Positions 15,754-24,341 of a stretch of 64,000 nt of DNA are shown one piece after another; position 1 is the first letter of the stretch, and the number at the start of each line of letters is the position of its first letter. Source of the stretch: Sulfuricurvum sp. (lineage in GTDB: Bacteria > Campylobacterota > Campylobacteria > Campylobacterales > Sulfurimonadaceae); contig JAUYRN010000031.1 of the NCBI GenBank assembly GCA_030696775.1, positions 1-64,000 of the forward strand, read 5' to 3'. The notes under the pieces are model-generated. The model was given only the letters and a program-made list of their open reading frames with translations. It searched no databases and had not been told where the DNA came from. The translations under genes were made by a program, and so were the position numbers.

Positions 15754-16416
15754 TCATTTTAAGAGTTTATACCCGATACCGCGGATCGACTCGACGAGGG
15801 CTTTATCTCCTAGTTTATTACGAATACGTCCCATCATCACATCGATACTTTTATTTGAAGAATCTTCATTGATAGCGCTCACGTTGTGAATCAAATCTTC
15901 GCGTGACACCACCATCCCCTGCTTTTTAATCATGTGTGCGAGAATACCGTATTCTGCATTCGTAAAGTCCAAGGTTCTCCCCTTGTAACTGATCTGCATA
16001 GCGGATTCGTTGAGGTTAAAATCACTCTCATTCTCTGCTGCTGCTTGAGATGCCGCATCGTAACGACGTAACACTGAGTGAATACGCGCTTCGAGTTCTC
16101 GCGGGTCGTAAGGCTTGGGAAGATAATCATCCGCACCCAATTCCAACGCGTTAATCTTATCTGTCACATCCGAACGTGCCGATGAGATGATAATCGGGAT
16201 ATTTTGACGAGAGCGAATCGCTTCACATACCTCCAACCCATCCATTCCAGGTAACGTCAAATCCAGAATTACCGCATCAAACTTTTCAAGCTTGAGGATA
16301 CTAAGTGCTTTGAACGGATCGTCTTCCGTCGTCACTTTAAAATCATACTGCTCTAAAAATTCAGTCAAAATCTCGGCGAGCTCGAGATCGTCTTCTATCA
16401 TTAATATTTTATTCAT
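15754..16416 (-). CDS. OmpR-family response regulator (ArsR-like partner of the kinase)
   Basis: 220 residues: receiver domain with acidic pair E8/D9/D10, phospho-Asp52 (AVILDLTLPGMDG) and the Lys of LPKPYDP, then a winged-helix effector (LNESAMQISYKG ... SIDVMMGRIRNKLG ... VESIRGIGYKLLK). It is the DNA-binding partner of the sensor kinase that follows it. Upstream is a divergent promoter region shared with the FecR gene. Confidence 0.92.
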   Translation of the reverse strand: MNKILMIEDDLELAEILTEFLEQYDFKVTTEDDPFKALSILKLEKFDAVILDLTLPGMDGLEVCEAIRSRQNIPIIISSARSDVTDKINALELGADDYLPKPYDPRELEARIHSVLRRYDAASQAAAENESDFNLNESAMQISYKGRTLDFTNAEYGILAHMIKKQGMVVSREDLIHNVSAINEDSSNKSIDVMMGRIRNKLGDKALVESIRGIGYKLLK

Positions 16417-16513
16417 ACGCTAATTGTAGCCCACGAACAGTTAATAGTTTCCTAACTTAATCACTAGCGTAAGCGAAAATACGATAAAATTTGTTTTATT
16501 ACACGAAAAAAGG

Positions 16514-16942
16514 ATGATGGTGAAATCACTTATTATAATGATGGGATTTGTACTTTTGGCTTGGGGTTCCCAACCGGTAGCATTTATTAAAAATGTTCAG
16601 GGTAATGCCATTGTAAAACATGACAATATTCCACACACCATTCAAAAAGGGGAGCATCTTTTTACCGGAGACAGCATTCAAACGGCTAAAAAAACAACTA
16701 TTGGAGTCTCGTTTAACGACGGAACGCGTATCGCTATTGGTCCTGAAAGTATCTTTATTATCGATGATTATATCTTTGCTCCTGCACAAAAAGATTTCCA
16801 TTTTAATGTGACGCTTCCAAAAGGGACGATCGTATTTGAATCAGGGAAAATAGGGAAACTGGCACCTGAAAAAGTGACCATCAAAGTACCGCAGGGCATT
16901 ATTGGAATTCGTGGCACCAAATTTATCGTGGAGGCTGAATAA
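16514..16942 (+). CDS. FecR-domain exported protein
   Basis: 142 residues with an N-terminal signal sequence (LIIMMGFVLLAWG), so probably periplasmic. The rest is a FecR-like beta-domain (GEHLFTGDSIQTAKKT, VSFNDGTRIAIGPES, VPQGIIGIRGTKFIV). In related bacteria, FecR proteins of this kind sit next to OmpA and CHASE2 proteins rather than TonB receptors. It is the first gene of a three-gene unit, with a strong AAAAAAGGA ribosome-binding site. The second Met (16517) is an equally good start. Confidence 0.8.
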   Translation: MMVKSLIIMMGFVLLAWGSQPVAFIKNVQGNAIVKHDNIPHTIQKGEHLFTGDSIQTAKKTTIGVSFNDGTRIAIGPESIFIIDDYIFAPAQKDFHFNVTLPKGTIVFESGKIGKLAPEKVTIKVPQGIIGIRGTKFIVEAE

Positions 16943-16944
16943 TT

Positions 16945-17541
16945 ATGGAACCATTACTCATTTGGACTGCCCTACTTTTATCGTTGCCTTTTCTGACGTA
17001 TGAACCTAAAACAACTGTTATTTTACTCGATAATGAATCTTCCCATAATGCAGTCGTCGTTAAAACTGATATTGGAAGCGTTATCGTTGATCAACCTTAT
17101 TCGTATACAACATTAGCAGCGCAAGATAAACAGCCCTCTTCGATTGAAAAAGCTGATCCAGAGGCTGTTCGTGAGAAATACGCGCAACAACTCAATATGC
17201 TTCCGACAAAGCCTGTTTCAATGCTGTTTCATTTTGAACCAGGGACAGCTGATTTGACCGAATCTTCTAAAAATCAAGTCAATGACTTGATCCAGCTCAT
17301 TTCGTCGCATGAACCTGCTGCTGTTGATATTATCGGTCATTCTGATCGTGCCGGTGATGCTGATAAAAATTACCTATTGGCATTGGAACGCGCTAAAACG
17401 GTAGAGCAATATCTTTTAGAACACAATGTGAAACTAGACCGCAGCTCCGTCACTTCGTATGGAGAAAATGATCCTATTGTCCTAACAGAAGATGGTGTAT
17501 CTGAACCTCAAAATCGTCGTGTTGAAGTGATTGTACGCTAG
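16945..17541 (+). CDS. OmpA-family peptidoglycan-binding protein
   Basis: 198 residues. The hydrophobic N-terminus (LLIWTALLLSLPFL) is a signal sequence or anchor. The C-terminal 110 residues form an OmpA domain: MLFHFEPGTADLTESSK, VDIIGHSDRAGDADKNYLLALERAKTVEQYL and NRRVEVIVR, which contacts peptidoglycan. It starts 2 bases after the FecR gene and ends 4 bases before the kinase start. Its place in this unit suggests a link between the envelope and the CHASE2 kinase. Confidence 0.85.
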   Translation: MEPLLIWTALLLSLPFLTYEPKTTVILLDNESSHNAVVVKTDIGSVIVDQPYSYTTLAAQDKQPSSIEKADPEAVREKYAQQLNMLPTKPVSMLFHFEPGTADLTESSKNQVNDLIQLISSHEPAAVDIIGHSDRAGDADKNYLLALERAKTVEQYLLEHNVKLDRSSVTSYGENDPIVLTEDGVSEPQNRRVEVIVR

Positions 17542-17545
17542 TTTT

Positions 17546-19639
17546 ATGAAAAAAAACATGCTATTAATTGCGGGATCGTTGATTATAACGATCCTGTTTT
17601 ACCTTTTTTGGTGGCAAAATCCCTTACTCGCCTATCTCGATTACAAACTCTACGACCGGTTCACTCATGCAATGCCCTCTTCTCATTCTCCTGCATCAAC
17701 CGTGGTTATAGAAATTGACGATAAAAGCTTAAAAGCGCTGGGTCAATGGCCGTGGCCTAGAATCATCACGGCTAAGTTAATTGATACCATTACCAATTCT
17801 AAACCATCAGCTATCGTAATGGATATGGTTTTTTCTGAAGAGGATCGAACCTCCCCAATCATACTTCAAAGCTTTTATAACAACGTTTTAGGAGTCAAGA
17901 TCACCATTGACGGTCTGCCTAAATCTCTGCACGACAATGATGCTGTCTTATCCGATGCAATACATCGATCACCGATGGTCTTACCGGTATTTTCGAATAC
18001 CGACAGACAAAGCAGTGTTTGTATACTGCCAAGTAGTGTAACCTATGACAATTTTCTTAAAAATACAAATCTGTACCCATTAAACAATTTGGTATGCAGT
18101 TTGCCCCGTTTTCAGCAACCTTCCCAAGGAATCGGACATATCCATGCAATGGCGGATGGAGATGGGATACTACGGCGTTTGCCCTTGGTCATGCAGCATG
18201 AAGATGTATGGATACCGACACTGGGTATGGCGGCTACGGCTTCTGTACGTAAAGGAATTCAGTTTGATGCAGCTTCCCCATTTGTGGGAGGAATGAAATT
18301 AACCCAAAGCGGCAAGCGATTCTTTGCTGACAGCCACAGCAATGCACTTCTCTCTTTTTATCCCTTGGATCAGTATGAAAAAATTTCTGCAGTCGATGTA
18401 TTAAACGGCAGTGTTACCCGTGAGAGATTAAAAGGAAAATACGTCTTTATCGGTTCTACGGCTCTTGGTTTGGATAGTATGTACACGATGAGTGACGGTT
18501 CTGTTCGTTCGGGTGTCTATATCCATGCGACTATGGTTGAAAATATTTTGAACGGTGATTTGGGAGTGCAGCCCTCTCTCTACCAACCTCTTAATATTAT
18601 TCTTTCCTTTATCATTGGCGTATTGCTATTAATGCAAATGATCCGAAAACAGTATCTAAGTGTTGTTATTTCCTATTTTTTCATCTCTTTATTGGCAGGG
18701 ATTATCACCGCCCTAGCGTGGCAACAGCATCTCTATCTCTCCATTGGCTACCTCATCATCCCGTTATCTGCCTACTTATTTATTTTGGCGTTACTAATGT
18801 TTTTTATCGATTATCGCAACAAAAAGAGATTTATTGATGAACTCAATCGTTCTGCTTTACAAAAACAGCGACTACAAAGCGCCTTGAGTGCCAGTGAAAG
18901 TGAAATAGAATATCAAAAAGTGATGCTATTTCAGCAATCAAAACTCGCAGCAATGGGTGAGATGATTGACAATATTGCCCATCAATGGCGTCAACCTCTC
19001 AATTTGCTCGGTGTCATTATCCAACATGCCGAATTTGCGTATTCAAAAGGAAAAGTGGATGAAAACTACATCCAAAAAATGAATACAGACTCGATGGAAC
19101 AGATTCTCTTTATGTCTCAAACCATTGACGATTTTCGAAATTTTGTCAAACCGGATCGACAAAATATTCTTTTTGATCTTAATCAATCCATTGAAGAATC
19201 GATTCGTCTTCTATCGGGAATGTTCAAAGCCAACAGAATTACGATCTCAGCAGAGTATTCAGATGCACCATTGTTAGCTATGGGCTCACCAAGTGAATTT
19301 AAGCAAGTCATCATCAATCTGCTTCACAATGCCCGCGATGCACTGTTGGAAAATAACCAAATAAACCCCAAGATCCATATTAAAATAGTTGCAGATCAAA
19401 GCAATGCTGCCATTACCCTAAAAGACAATGGCGGAGGAATCCCATGGGCTGTCATTGATAAAATTTTCGATTCTTATTTTACAACGAAAGACGAAACGAA
19501 GGGAAGCGGTATAGGTTTATATATCTCACGTGCGATTATAAAGACAAAAATGGGAGGAGAGATTACTGCTTCAAATATCGAGGATGGTGCGTTATTTACG
19601 ATTACCCTTCCCTTAGATACCCGAGAGGCGATAGCCTAA
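17546..19639 (+). CDS. CHASE2-domain sensor histidine kinase
   Basis: 697-residue membrane kinase. After TM1 comes a large periplasmic CHASE2 domain (VVIEIDDKSLKALGQWPWPR ... GKYVFIGSTALGLDS ... SGVYIHATMVENIL). Three further membrane segments follow (about residues 345-425), then a coiled coil and an H-box LAAMGEMIDNIAHQWRQPLN. N-box INLLHNARDALLE and G-boxes DNGGGIP and GSGIGLYIS complete the ATPase. The HQWRQPLN form of the H-box is common in Campylobacterota. The ATG at 17546 was chosen because a start at 17531 would overlap the OmpA gene. Its 3' end overlaps the convergent response-regulator gene by 27 bp. Confidence 0.92.
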   Translation: MKKNMLLIAGSLIITILFYLFWWQNPLLAYLDYKLYDRFTHAMPSSHSPASTVVIEIDDKSLKALGQWPWPRIITAKLIDTITNSKPSAIVMDMVFSEEDRTSPIILQSFYNNVLGVKITIDGLPKSLHDNDAVLSDAIHRSPMVLPVFSNTDRQSSVCILPSSVTYDNFLKNTNLYPLNNLVCSLPRFQQPSQGIGHIHAMADGDGILRRLPLVMQHEDVWIPTLGMAATASVRKGIQFDAASPFVGGMKLTQSGKRFFADSHSNALLSFYPLDQYEKISAVDVLNGSVTRERLKGKYVFIGSTALGLDSMYTMSDGSVRSGVYIHATMVENILNGDLGVQPSLYQPLNIILSFIIGVLLLMQMIRKQYLSVVISYFFISLLAGIITALAWQQHLYLSIGYLIIPLSAYLFILALLMFFIDYRNKKRFIDELNRSALQKQRLQSALSASESEIEYQKVMLFQQSKLAAMGEMIDNIAHQWRQPLNLLGVIIQHAEFAYSKGKVDENYIQKMNTDSMEQILFMSQTIDDFRNFVKPDRQNILFDLNQSIEESIRLLSGMFKANRITISAEYSDAPLLAMGSPSEFKQVIINLLHNARDALLENNQINPKIHIKIVADQSNAAITLKDNGGGIPWAVIDKIFDSYFTTKDETKGSGIGLYISRAIIKTKMGGEITASNIEDGALFTITLPLDTREAIA

Positions 19640-20347
19640 TCCATAAATACTGGTAAGGGTATTTTCCGGAAGTTTTTTTCGCAATCGCATCATCATTCCT
19701 CTCAGACTTTCAGAGCTTATATCGATCTCATGAAGAAAAAAGTGGTTTAGAATTTCATCAGTACTGCACACTTGCCCAAATTTTAATGTTAAGACAATCA
19801 TTAAATAGATTTCATATTTAGTCAAAGCGACACTCACCTCATCACACAAGAGCAACTGCTTCTCTTTATCCCATATAACATGATCATCCAATGAAAGGAT
19901 ATGCGATGGCTGAATAGATTTTTTCGGTATTAAATTTATTTTTATAGATACAGTATAGAGAGTTTCTAACATCTGCTGATATTGAATCGGTTTTGTAATG
20001 AATTGAGCCACTCCGAGGTTAATCAAGGCTATCAAATAGTCGACTTCAGTGTGTGCTGAGATAATAACAATAGGCTGATCTTCACGTAAAGCATACAATT
20101 GTGCAGCAAGTTGGACGCCATCCATTCGAGGCATTTGAATATCGGAGATGACTAAATCGTAGTAAGTATTTTTGACCTCATGATGATGCCTAAATTTTTC
20201 AAGTGCATCGATTCCGTCTGTTGCAAAATCAACATGGTGAAAATATTCTTCGAGTATTTCAACGATTCGCACACGTAATAATGCATCATCTTCAACAAAC
20301 AAAACAGACAAATGTTTTGTTTGCTCATACATTATTTCCAAATTCAT
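19613..20347 (-). CDS. response regulator with winged-helix-type C-terminus
   Basis: About 244 residues. The receiver has acidic pocket VEDD, phospho-Asp in DLVISDIQMPRMDG and Lys in ITKPIQY. The C-terminal domain (VALTKYEIYLMIVL ... SLRGMMMRLRKKLPENTLTSIYGLGYRL) is OmpR-like. It converges on the CHASE2 kinase gene and is its likely partner by position, though not in the same operon. The ATG at 20347 follows AGG at suitable spacing; an ATG at 20332 is also possible. Confidence 0.88.
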   Translation of the reverse strand: MNLEIMYEQTKHLSVLFVEDDALLRVRIVEILEEYFHHVDFATDGIDALEKFRHHHEVKNTYYDLVISDIQMPRMDGVQLAAQLYALREDQPIVIISAHTEVDYLIALINLGVAQFITKPIQYQQMLETLYTVSIKINLIPKKSIQPSHILSLDDHVIWDKEKQLLLCDEVSVALTKYEIYLMIVLTLKFGQVCSTDEILNHFFLHEIDISSESLRGMMMRLRKKLPENTLTSIYGLGYRLSGI

Positions 20348-20370
20348 AATCAACCTATTATCATTATATT

Positions 20371-20389
20371 AATCATGATTATATCATTT
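20371..20389. promoter_or_regulatory. Fur-box-like AT-rich palindrome
   Basis: AATCATGATTATATCATTT contains the perfect palindrome ATGAT-TAT-ATCAT (20375-20387). It resembles a Fur site (11 of 19 to GATAATGATTATCATTATC). It lies just upstream of the response-regulator gene and downstream of feoB. Confidence 0.3.
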
Positions 20390-20422
20390 TCTTCTGTGAT
20401 AAGCTGAGGTTCTAAATCTCTG

Positions 20423-22534
20423 TTAGGTCAACCAACATGTCAAATGATACGCTATATATGCGAGTAAATAGGCTACTATCGTAGTAAAAGCAAAAAGATA
20501 GAAAAAATATTTAATTCCCCCTGCTTCACGTGTGAAGACAACCGATGCCGCTAAACACGGAAGGTAAGTCATTATCACTACAATAAACGCCACAGCAGAA
20601 GCCAATGGGATATGAGAACTAATGGCATGCATTAGTGAGTTATCTGATTCGGTAGCATCACTGCCCAGTGAATACAAAACTCCCAATGTCGAGACGACTA
20701 CCTCTTTTGCGGCCAATCCCGTCTGTAATGCCACTGCCATTTTCCAGTCAAAGCCAAGAGGAGCAAACACAGGCTGGATTGTATGCCCGATCACCCCTAA
20801 AAAACTTTGTTCCAATTGTGCTTCGGCGAGCTGGTTCTCTAAACTTTTCACCTCTTCTTTTGATGCTGCTGCTTCGATTTTTACCGTATACACAGCATCA
20901 AGGGAACTGTCTTTTGGATACGTACTTAAAAACCATACAATTAATGATGCAGCAGCGATAAAAGTCCCGGCTTTTTTGAGATACATCGTCGTTTTGGTCA
21001 CTACAGTATGCCATATCAGCTTCACCGATGGAAGCCGATACTTTGGCATTTCCATAACAAATGGCTCATCAATCCCTTTAAACGCAGTAATCTTTAATAC
21101 TTTAGCCGCAACTAATCCAATCATTGCGCCGAGAATATAGATGCCAAACAATACACTTCCCGCCATCTCGGGACCAAAAAATGCTCCGGTAAAAAGAACA
21201 TAAACCGGCAAACGGGCCCCACAGCTCATAAATCCAATGACAAATAATGTCAGCAGCCGATCCCGATCATTTTTAAGAATCCGTGCCGACATATACGCCG
21301 GTATCGAGCATCCGAATCCTGTAACGAGCGGGATAAATGACTGTCCGTGCAATCCAAATTTATGAAAAAATCCATCCAGTAAAAAAGCGACTCGTGACAT
21401 ATACCCCGTTGCTTCAAGCAATGCAATCCCCACAAACAATATAACAATATTGGGGACAAAAAGGACCACCGCCCCAACTCCTGAGATCACTCCATCGACT
21501 ACAAGAGAGCGGATTTCATCATTGCCGATCGTGGCTCCTATGGCCGCGCCGAACCAGCCGAAAAAGCCATTGATCCAATCCATCGGTATAGACCCGAGTT
21601 CAAAAGTGAGCTGAAACAATCCCCACATAAAAAAGAGAAAAATCGGTATTCCGAATATCGGATGAATCAATACGGCATCAATCTTTTCAGTCGTTGTTTT
21701 CTTCATCTGAGATTTGCTGTTGACTTTTACCGCTTCGGCAATAATTCCCCGATTAAAAGAGAAATACTCTTCTGCAAACGCCTCTTTCATATCATCCGTA
21801 TCGTGATGGAGCAATACATGACGATCTGCTTCGATCAACATCGGCTGAAGCTCTGTCCATATAGGGTTATCGCGAAGTGTTCGGTAGGTCTTTTTCTCTT
21901 GTTTCAACAAATTGATAGCAATATCACGGTTACTGATAGACGCTTTAAAATGGTGCCGATTTAGGTACTCTTCAAGTTGTCCTATCTCCTCTTCCACCGC
22001 TTCACTAAAAATAAGTTTAGGCACTTTAAAATCATTTTCGTAAATCTCTAAAATTTTTTTGAGCAGTTTCCCCAAGCCCGTCTGTTCAACCGCAGAAACT
22101 TTTATCGCTTCTACCCCTAAAAGCTGAGAAAGCATCCCCTCATCGATAAAAATACCTTCCTTTTTCGCTTCATCATTCATATTCAGCGCCAGAACCATCT
22201 TTTTATTCATACCCATAAGTTCAGCGGTAAGTTGAAGATTTTTTTCAAGATTGGTCGAATCAACGACATTTAAAATGATGTCATACTCTTCATTGCATAA
22301 AAAATCGTGAGTGACCCGCTCTTCGATCGAATAGTCGCTAAAAGCATAGGTTCCTGGAAGATCCACAACCCTCATCGAATATCCCTTAAATTCAAAAACA
22401 ACTTCGCTTTTTTCAACCGTTACCCCTGTAAAATTACCGACTTGCAGGCGTGCATTACTGATTGAATTAATCAGCATACTTTTACCGACATTAGGCTGCC
22501 CTACTAAGGCTACTTTAATTTTTTTATCGGACAT
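20423..22534 (-). CDS. feoB: FeoB ferrous iron transporter
   Basis: Inner-membrane Fe(II) uptake protein, 703 residues. The N-terminal GTPase has G1 GQPNVGKS (12-19), G2/G3 (VRVVDLPGTYAFS region) and G4-type NMND. The membrane part shows both Gate motifs: LFVPNIVILF ... SFIPLVTGFGCSIPAYMSAR and LFVIGFMSCGARLPVYVLF with its conserved Cys. It overlaps feoA by 11 bases. The family usually transports Fe(II) under low-oxygen, low-iron conditions. Confidence 0.97.
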   Translation of the reverse strand: MSDKKIKVALVGQPNVGKSMLINSISNARLQVGNFTGVTVEKSEVVFEFKGYSMRVVDLPGTYAFSDYSIEERVTHDFLCNEEYDIILNVVDSTNLEKNLQLTAELMGMNKKMVLALNMNDEAKKEGIFIDEGMLSQLLGVEAIKVSAVEQTGLGKLLKKILEIYENDFKVPKLIFSEAVEEEIGQLEEYLNRHHFKASISNRDIAINLLKQEKKTYRTLRDNPIWTELQPMLIEADRHVLLHHDTDDMKEAFAEEYFSFNRGIIAEAVKVNSKSQMKKTTTEKIDAVLIHPIFGIPIFLFFMWGLFQLTFELGSIPMDWINGFFGWFGAAIGATIGNDEIRSLVVDGVISGVGAVVLFVPNIVILFVGIALLEATGYMSRVAFLLDGFFHKFGLHGQSFIPLVTGFGCSIPAYMSARILKNDRDRLLTLFVIGFMSCGARLPVYVLFTGAFFGPEMAGSVLFGIYILGAMIGLVAAKVLKITAFKGIDEPFVMEMPKYRLPSVKLIWHTVVTKTTMYLKKAGTFIAAASLIVWFLSTYPKDSSLDAVYTVKIEAAASKEEVKSLENQLAEAQLEQSFLGVIGHTIQPVFAPLGFDWKMAVALQTGLAAKEVVVSTLGVLYSLGSDATESDNSLMHAISSHIPLASAVAFIVVIMTYLPCLAASVVFTREAGGIKYFFYLFAFTTIVAYLLAYIAYHLTCWLT

Positions 22535-22769
22535 TGCATACCTCGATCAGCTCGGCTTCTTCGCGGCGAAGCGCTAAAGAGACATTTCCCACTTTGATTT
22601 CAAACGTGCTTTTGGAAATTCCACACTCGAGCATTTTGACTTCACATCCCTTCATCAGCCCAAAAGAGATTAAACGTTGTTTTAACGGACCGGTTGCCTT
22701 AATTCTTGTCACTGTCGCCATACCACCTTTGGTACAGGCGCTTAATAGTGTCATCGTATCCTTGTTCAT
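22524..22769 (-). CDS. feoA: FeoA
   Basis: SH3-like cytosolic partner of FeoB, 81 residues from the chosen ATG. Hallmarks are the hydrophobic beta-barrel pattern GPLKQRLISFGLMKGCEVKML and the closing VSLALRREEAELIEV. AAAGG lies upstream of the ATG at 22769. A second ATG at 22757 also has AAGGA in range, and FeoA proteins often start MTL, so that shorter start is possible. It is translated ahead of feoB in one transcript. Confidence 0.93.
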   Translation of the reverse strand: MNKDTMTLLSACTKGGMATVTRIKATGPLKQRLISFGLMKGCEVKMLECGISKSTFEIKVGNVSLALRREEAELIEVCNVR

Positions 22770-22862
22770 TCTCAAAACCTTTAAAATGTATCGTTTATTC
22801 GTGCGAGAAAACGGCTATATCCAGCATCGTTCCCTCCATCAAAATTTTTATCTCGATCCTCT

Positions 22863-22891
22863 ATTTTAGCATAAGTCACATCTGTACTCAA
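22863..22891 (-). promoter_or_regulatory. feoAB promoter
   Basis: On the minus strand TTGAGT (22886-22891), a 17-base spacer and TAAAAT (22863-22868) preceded by TGC, giving an extended -10. Transcription would start near 22856, leaving a leader of about 87 bases before feoA. Confidence 0.5.
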
Positions 22892-22901
22892 CTTCACACT
22901 A

Positions 22902-22916
22902 ATAATTTTCGATTAT
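22902..22916. promoter_or_regulatory. operator-like palindrome upstream of feoAB
   Basis: ATAAT-TTTCG-ATTAT is a perfect 5-bp inverted repeat just upstream of the feoAB -35 box. It overlaps the end of the preceding gene. Its AT-rich character and position suit an iron regulator, but it matches the classical Fur consensus only partly. Confidence 0.3.
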
Positions 22917-23344
22917 CTGAACTCTTGTAGTGTTTGCTTGAAAAGTAAAGTCCAAATCCATAACAGTGCAATTTGAAAGCCGAGAAACGCAAAGAGTTTA
23001 AGTACGGCAAAGGATTCCAAACCTATACTAATAAACAGTGGGCTGAACTGATCGAGAAAAAAAAGAATAAAGAGGAAATAGGTCGCTTTTTTTGTAGTTT
23101 TGGGATCAATGGTTTTAATAAACGCCAAAAAATGGAGCACTGCCATAAGAGCTATAGAGATAAAAAGGGTATGGGGAAGAGTCACTTCCAACAACCCATG
23201 CAATGATTTATTTCCATAATACACACTCACATCGTGAACGCTAAATCCGACCAATCGTCCAAAAAGCACTACCCCTAAAAAGGCTTGCAGTATCACCAGA
23301 GTGCTAAATGCCAAGGCTAGAAACTGTAAAACTTTAGAATTCAT
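22913..23344 (-). CDS. small four-helix membrane protein of the iron locus
   Basis: 143 residues with four predicted membrane helices (about 7-28, 52-75, 85-100, 112-135). No family recognised. His residues lie in or near helix 2 (LHGLLEVTLPH and VLHFLAF), in positions where b-heme ligands would be expected, but heme binding is only a guess. Its ATG overlaps the stop of the preceding membrane-protein gene (TAATG), so the two are probably made in matched amounts. It is the last gene of the porin/FMN-protein operon and lies immediately upstream of feoAB. Confidence 0.65.
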   Translation of the reverse strand: MNSKVLQFLALAFSTLVILQAFLGVVLFGRLVGFSVHDVSVYYGNKSLHGLLEVTLPHTLFISIALMAVLHFLAFIKTIDPKTTKKATYFLFILFFLDQFSPLFISIGLESFAVLKLFAFLGFQIALLWIWTLLFKQTLQEFR

Positions 23345-23823
23345 TAGAATTTTTTCCGTAGAAGCCCTATGAGGGAATCTAGCCCCCCCATAATCATCAA
23401 GCTATGGAATAGGATAAATGCACTCAAAGAAAGAATAACTCCAGCACTGCCAATTAACGGAGAAAAAAGCATCCCGATAGGATAAGCGAGGAGTGAGAGC
23501 AAGGAAAGGGTTAAGAAACTAATCATCATAACACGGCTGCGTCCCATGCGTGCATAGACAGAAGCTATAAGAATAAACGTAATGATAAGCCCAAAAAGAT
23601 CAGTATGAATTCCCAAAAGAAGATCATTAAAGCTCATCGGATCGATAAACTCCGCTTCATTACCCAATACGGTAGCACTCCACTCCATTGGTGTCACTCC
23701 ATAATCGATTCCTTTTGCGGCCATACTAAGCACCATGGCAAGAATAAGAGAGAAGAGCATGACACTAATAATTGAGCTCATCATGCTGTTATCAGAGAGT
23801 TTTTTAGAGGCGATAAATTTCAT
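23344..23823 (-). CDS. small four-helix membrane protein of the iron locus
   Basis: 159 residues. Four hydrophobic segments: about 18-38, 70-92, 98-118 and 124-148. One extracytoplasmic loop lies between helices 1 and 2 (GVTPMEWSATVLGNEAEFIDP). Single His residues fall at the start of helix 2 (LGIHTDLFGLI) and in helix 4 (LFHSLMIMGG). No domain recognised. It begins 2 bases after the FMN-binding gene. By position it is a likely membrane partner of that flavoprotein, passing electrons or anchoring a complex. Confidence 0.65.
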   Translation of the reverse strand: MKFIASKKLSDNSMMSSIISVMLFSLILAMVLSMAAKGIDYGVTPMEWSATVLGNEAEFIDPMSFNDLLLGIHTDLFGLIITFILIASVYARMGRSRVMMISFLTLSLLSLLAYPIGMLFSPLIGSAGVILSLSAFILFHSLMIMGGLDSLIGLLRKKF

Positions 23824-23825
23824 TT

Positions 23826-24341
23826 TTAAGGCTTAATAATATCGAGTAGAGAAAGAGCAAGACGTGCTCCGTCAGTAATAGCACGAGCGGATAATGTTGC
23901 TCCAGTTGTGGTTGGAATGTCTTGATTTAGTTTGAGCGTGTTGGCACTGCTTTTTTGATCAAACACATTGAGCCATGTTGCCGTGGGGAGGTACTCGATA
24001 GGCTCATTAAAGGCAACGATTTCAATCGATTTAATTTTACCGTCTACTCCAACGAGATAGAGGGAAATAGCTGTTTTAGTACGAACTTTTTTATTCAAAA
24101 GCACTCCGTAGCCCACTGTCTTCAAGTCGTTTTTAGCGATATAGAGGCGATAAATTTTCGTCTCTATAGGCTGTTGTGACGCTTTGACAAGCTGTTGCAT
24201 TTGCACGTCATTTAAAATAACGTTTTGTTGCTCCACCGATTTGGCCCCGAATGTCCGTTGAGTCAATGCTACGGGATCACCCAAAACCTGAGCGAACGCC
24301 AAAAGAGGTAATACTAAAAGAAATAAAACGGTTTTAATCAA
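23826..24341 (-). CDS. exported FMN-binding domain protein (NqrC/RnfG-type)
   Basis: 171 residues. After a signal sequence (VLFLLVLPLLAFAQ) is a compact FMN_bind domain. The flavinylation motif TTGATLS (residues 145-151) puts T149 as the predicted covalent FMN site, joined by a phosphoester bond made by ApbE. The divergent neighbour at 25804 encodes ApbE, which fits. The likely role is a periplasmic one-electron carrier. It shares 4 bases with the porin gene (ATGA) and precedes two small membrane proteins. Confidence 0.85.
   Translation of the reverse strand: MIKTVLFLLVLPLLAFAQVLGDPVALTQRTFGAKSVEQQNVILNDVQMQQLVKASQQPIETKIYRLYIAKNDLKTVGYGVLLNKKVRTKTAISLYLVGVDGKIKSIEIVAFNEPIEYLPTATWLNVFDQKSSANTLKLNQDIPTTTGATLSARAITDGARLALSLLDIIKP

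Noticed and set aside
16458-16500. Possible degenerate fifth copy of the hairpin-core element (AACTTA ... TAGCGTAAGC followed by ATAAAA/TTTTAT)
   Set aside because: Only a short core match and GTAA instead of GTAG; the left hairpin is just 4 bp.
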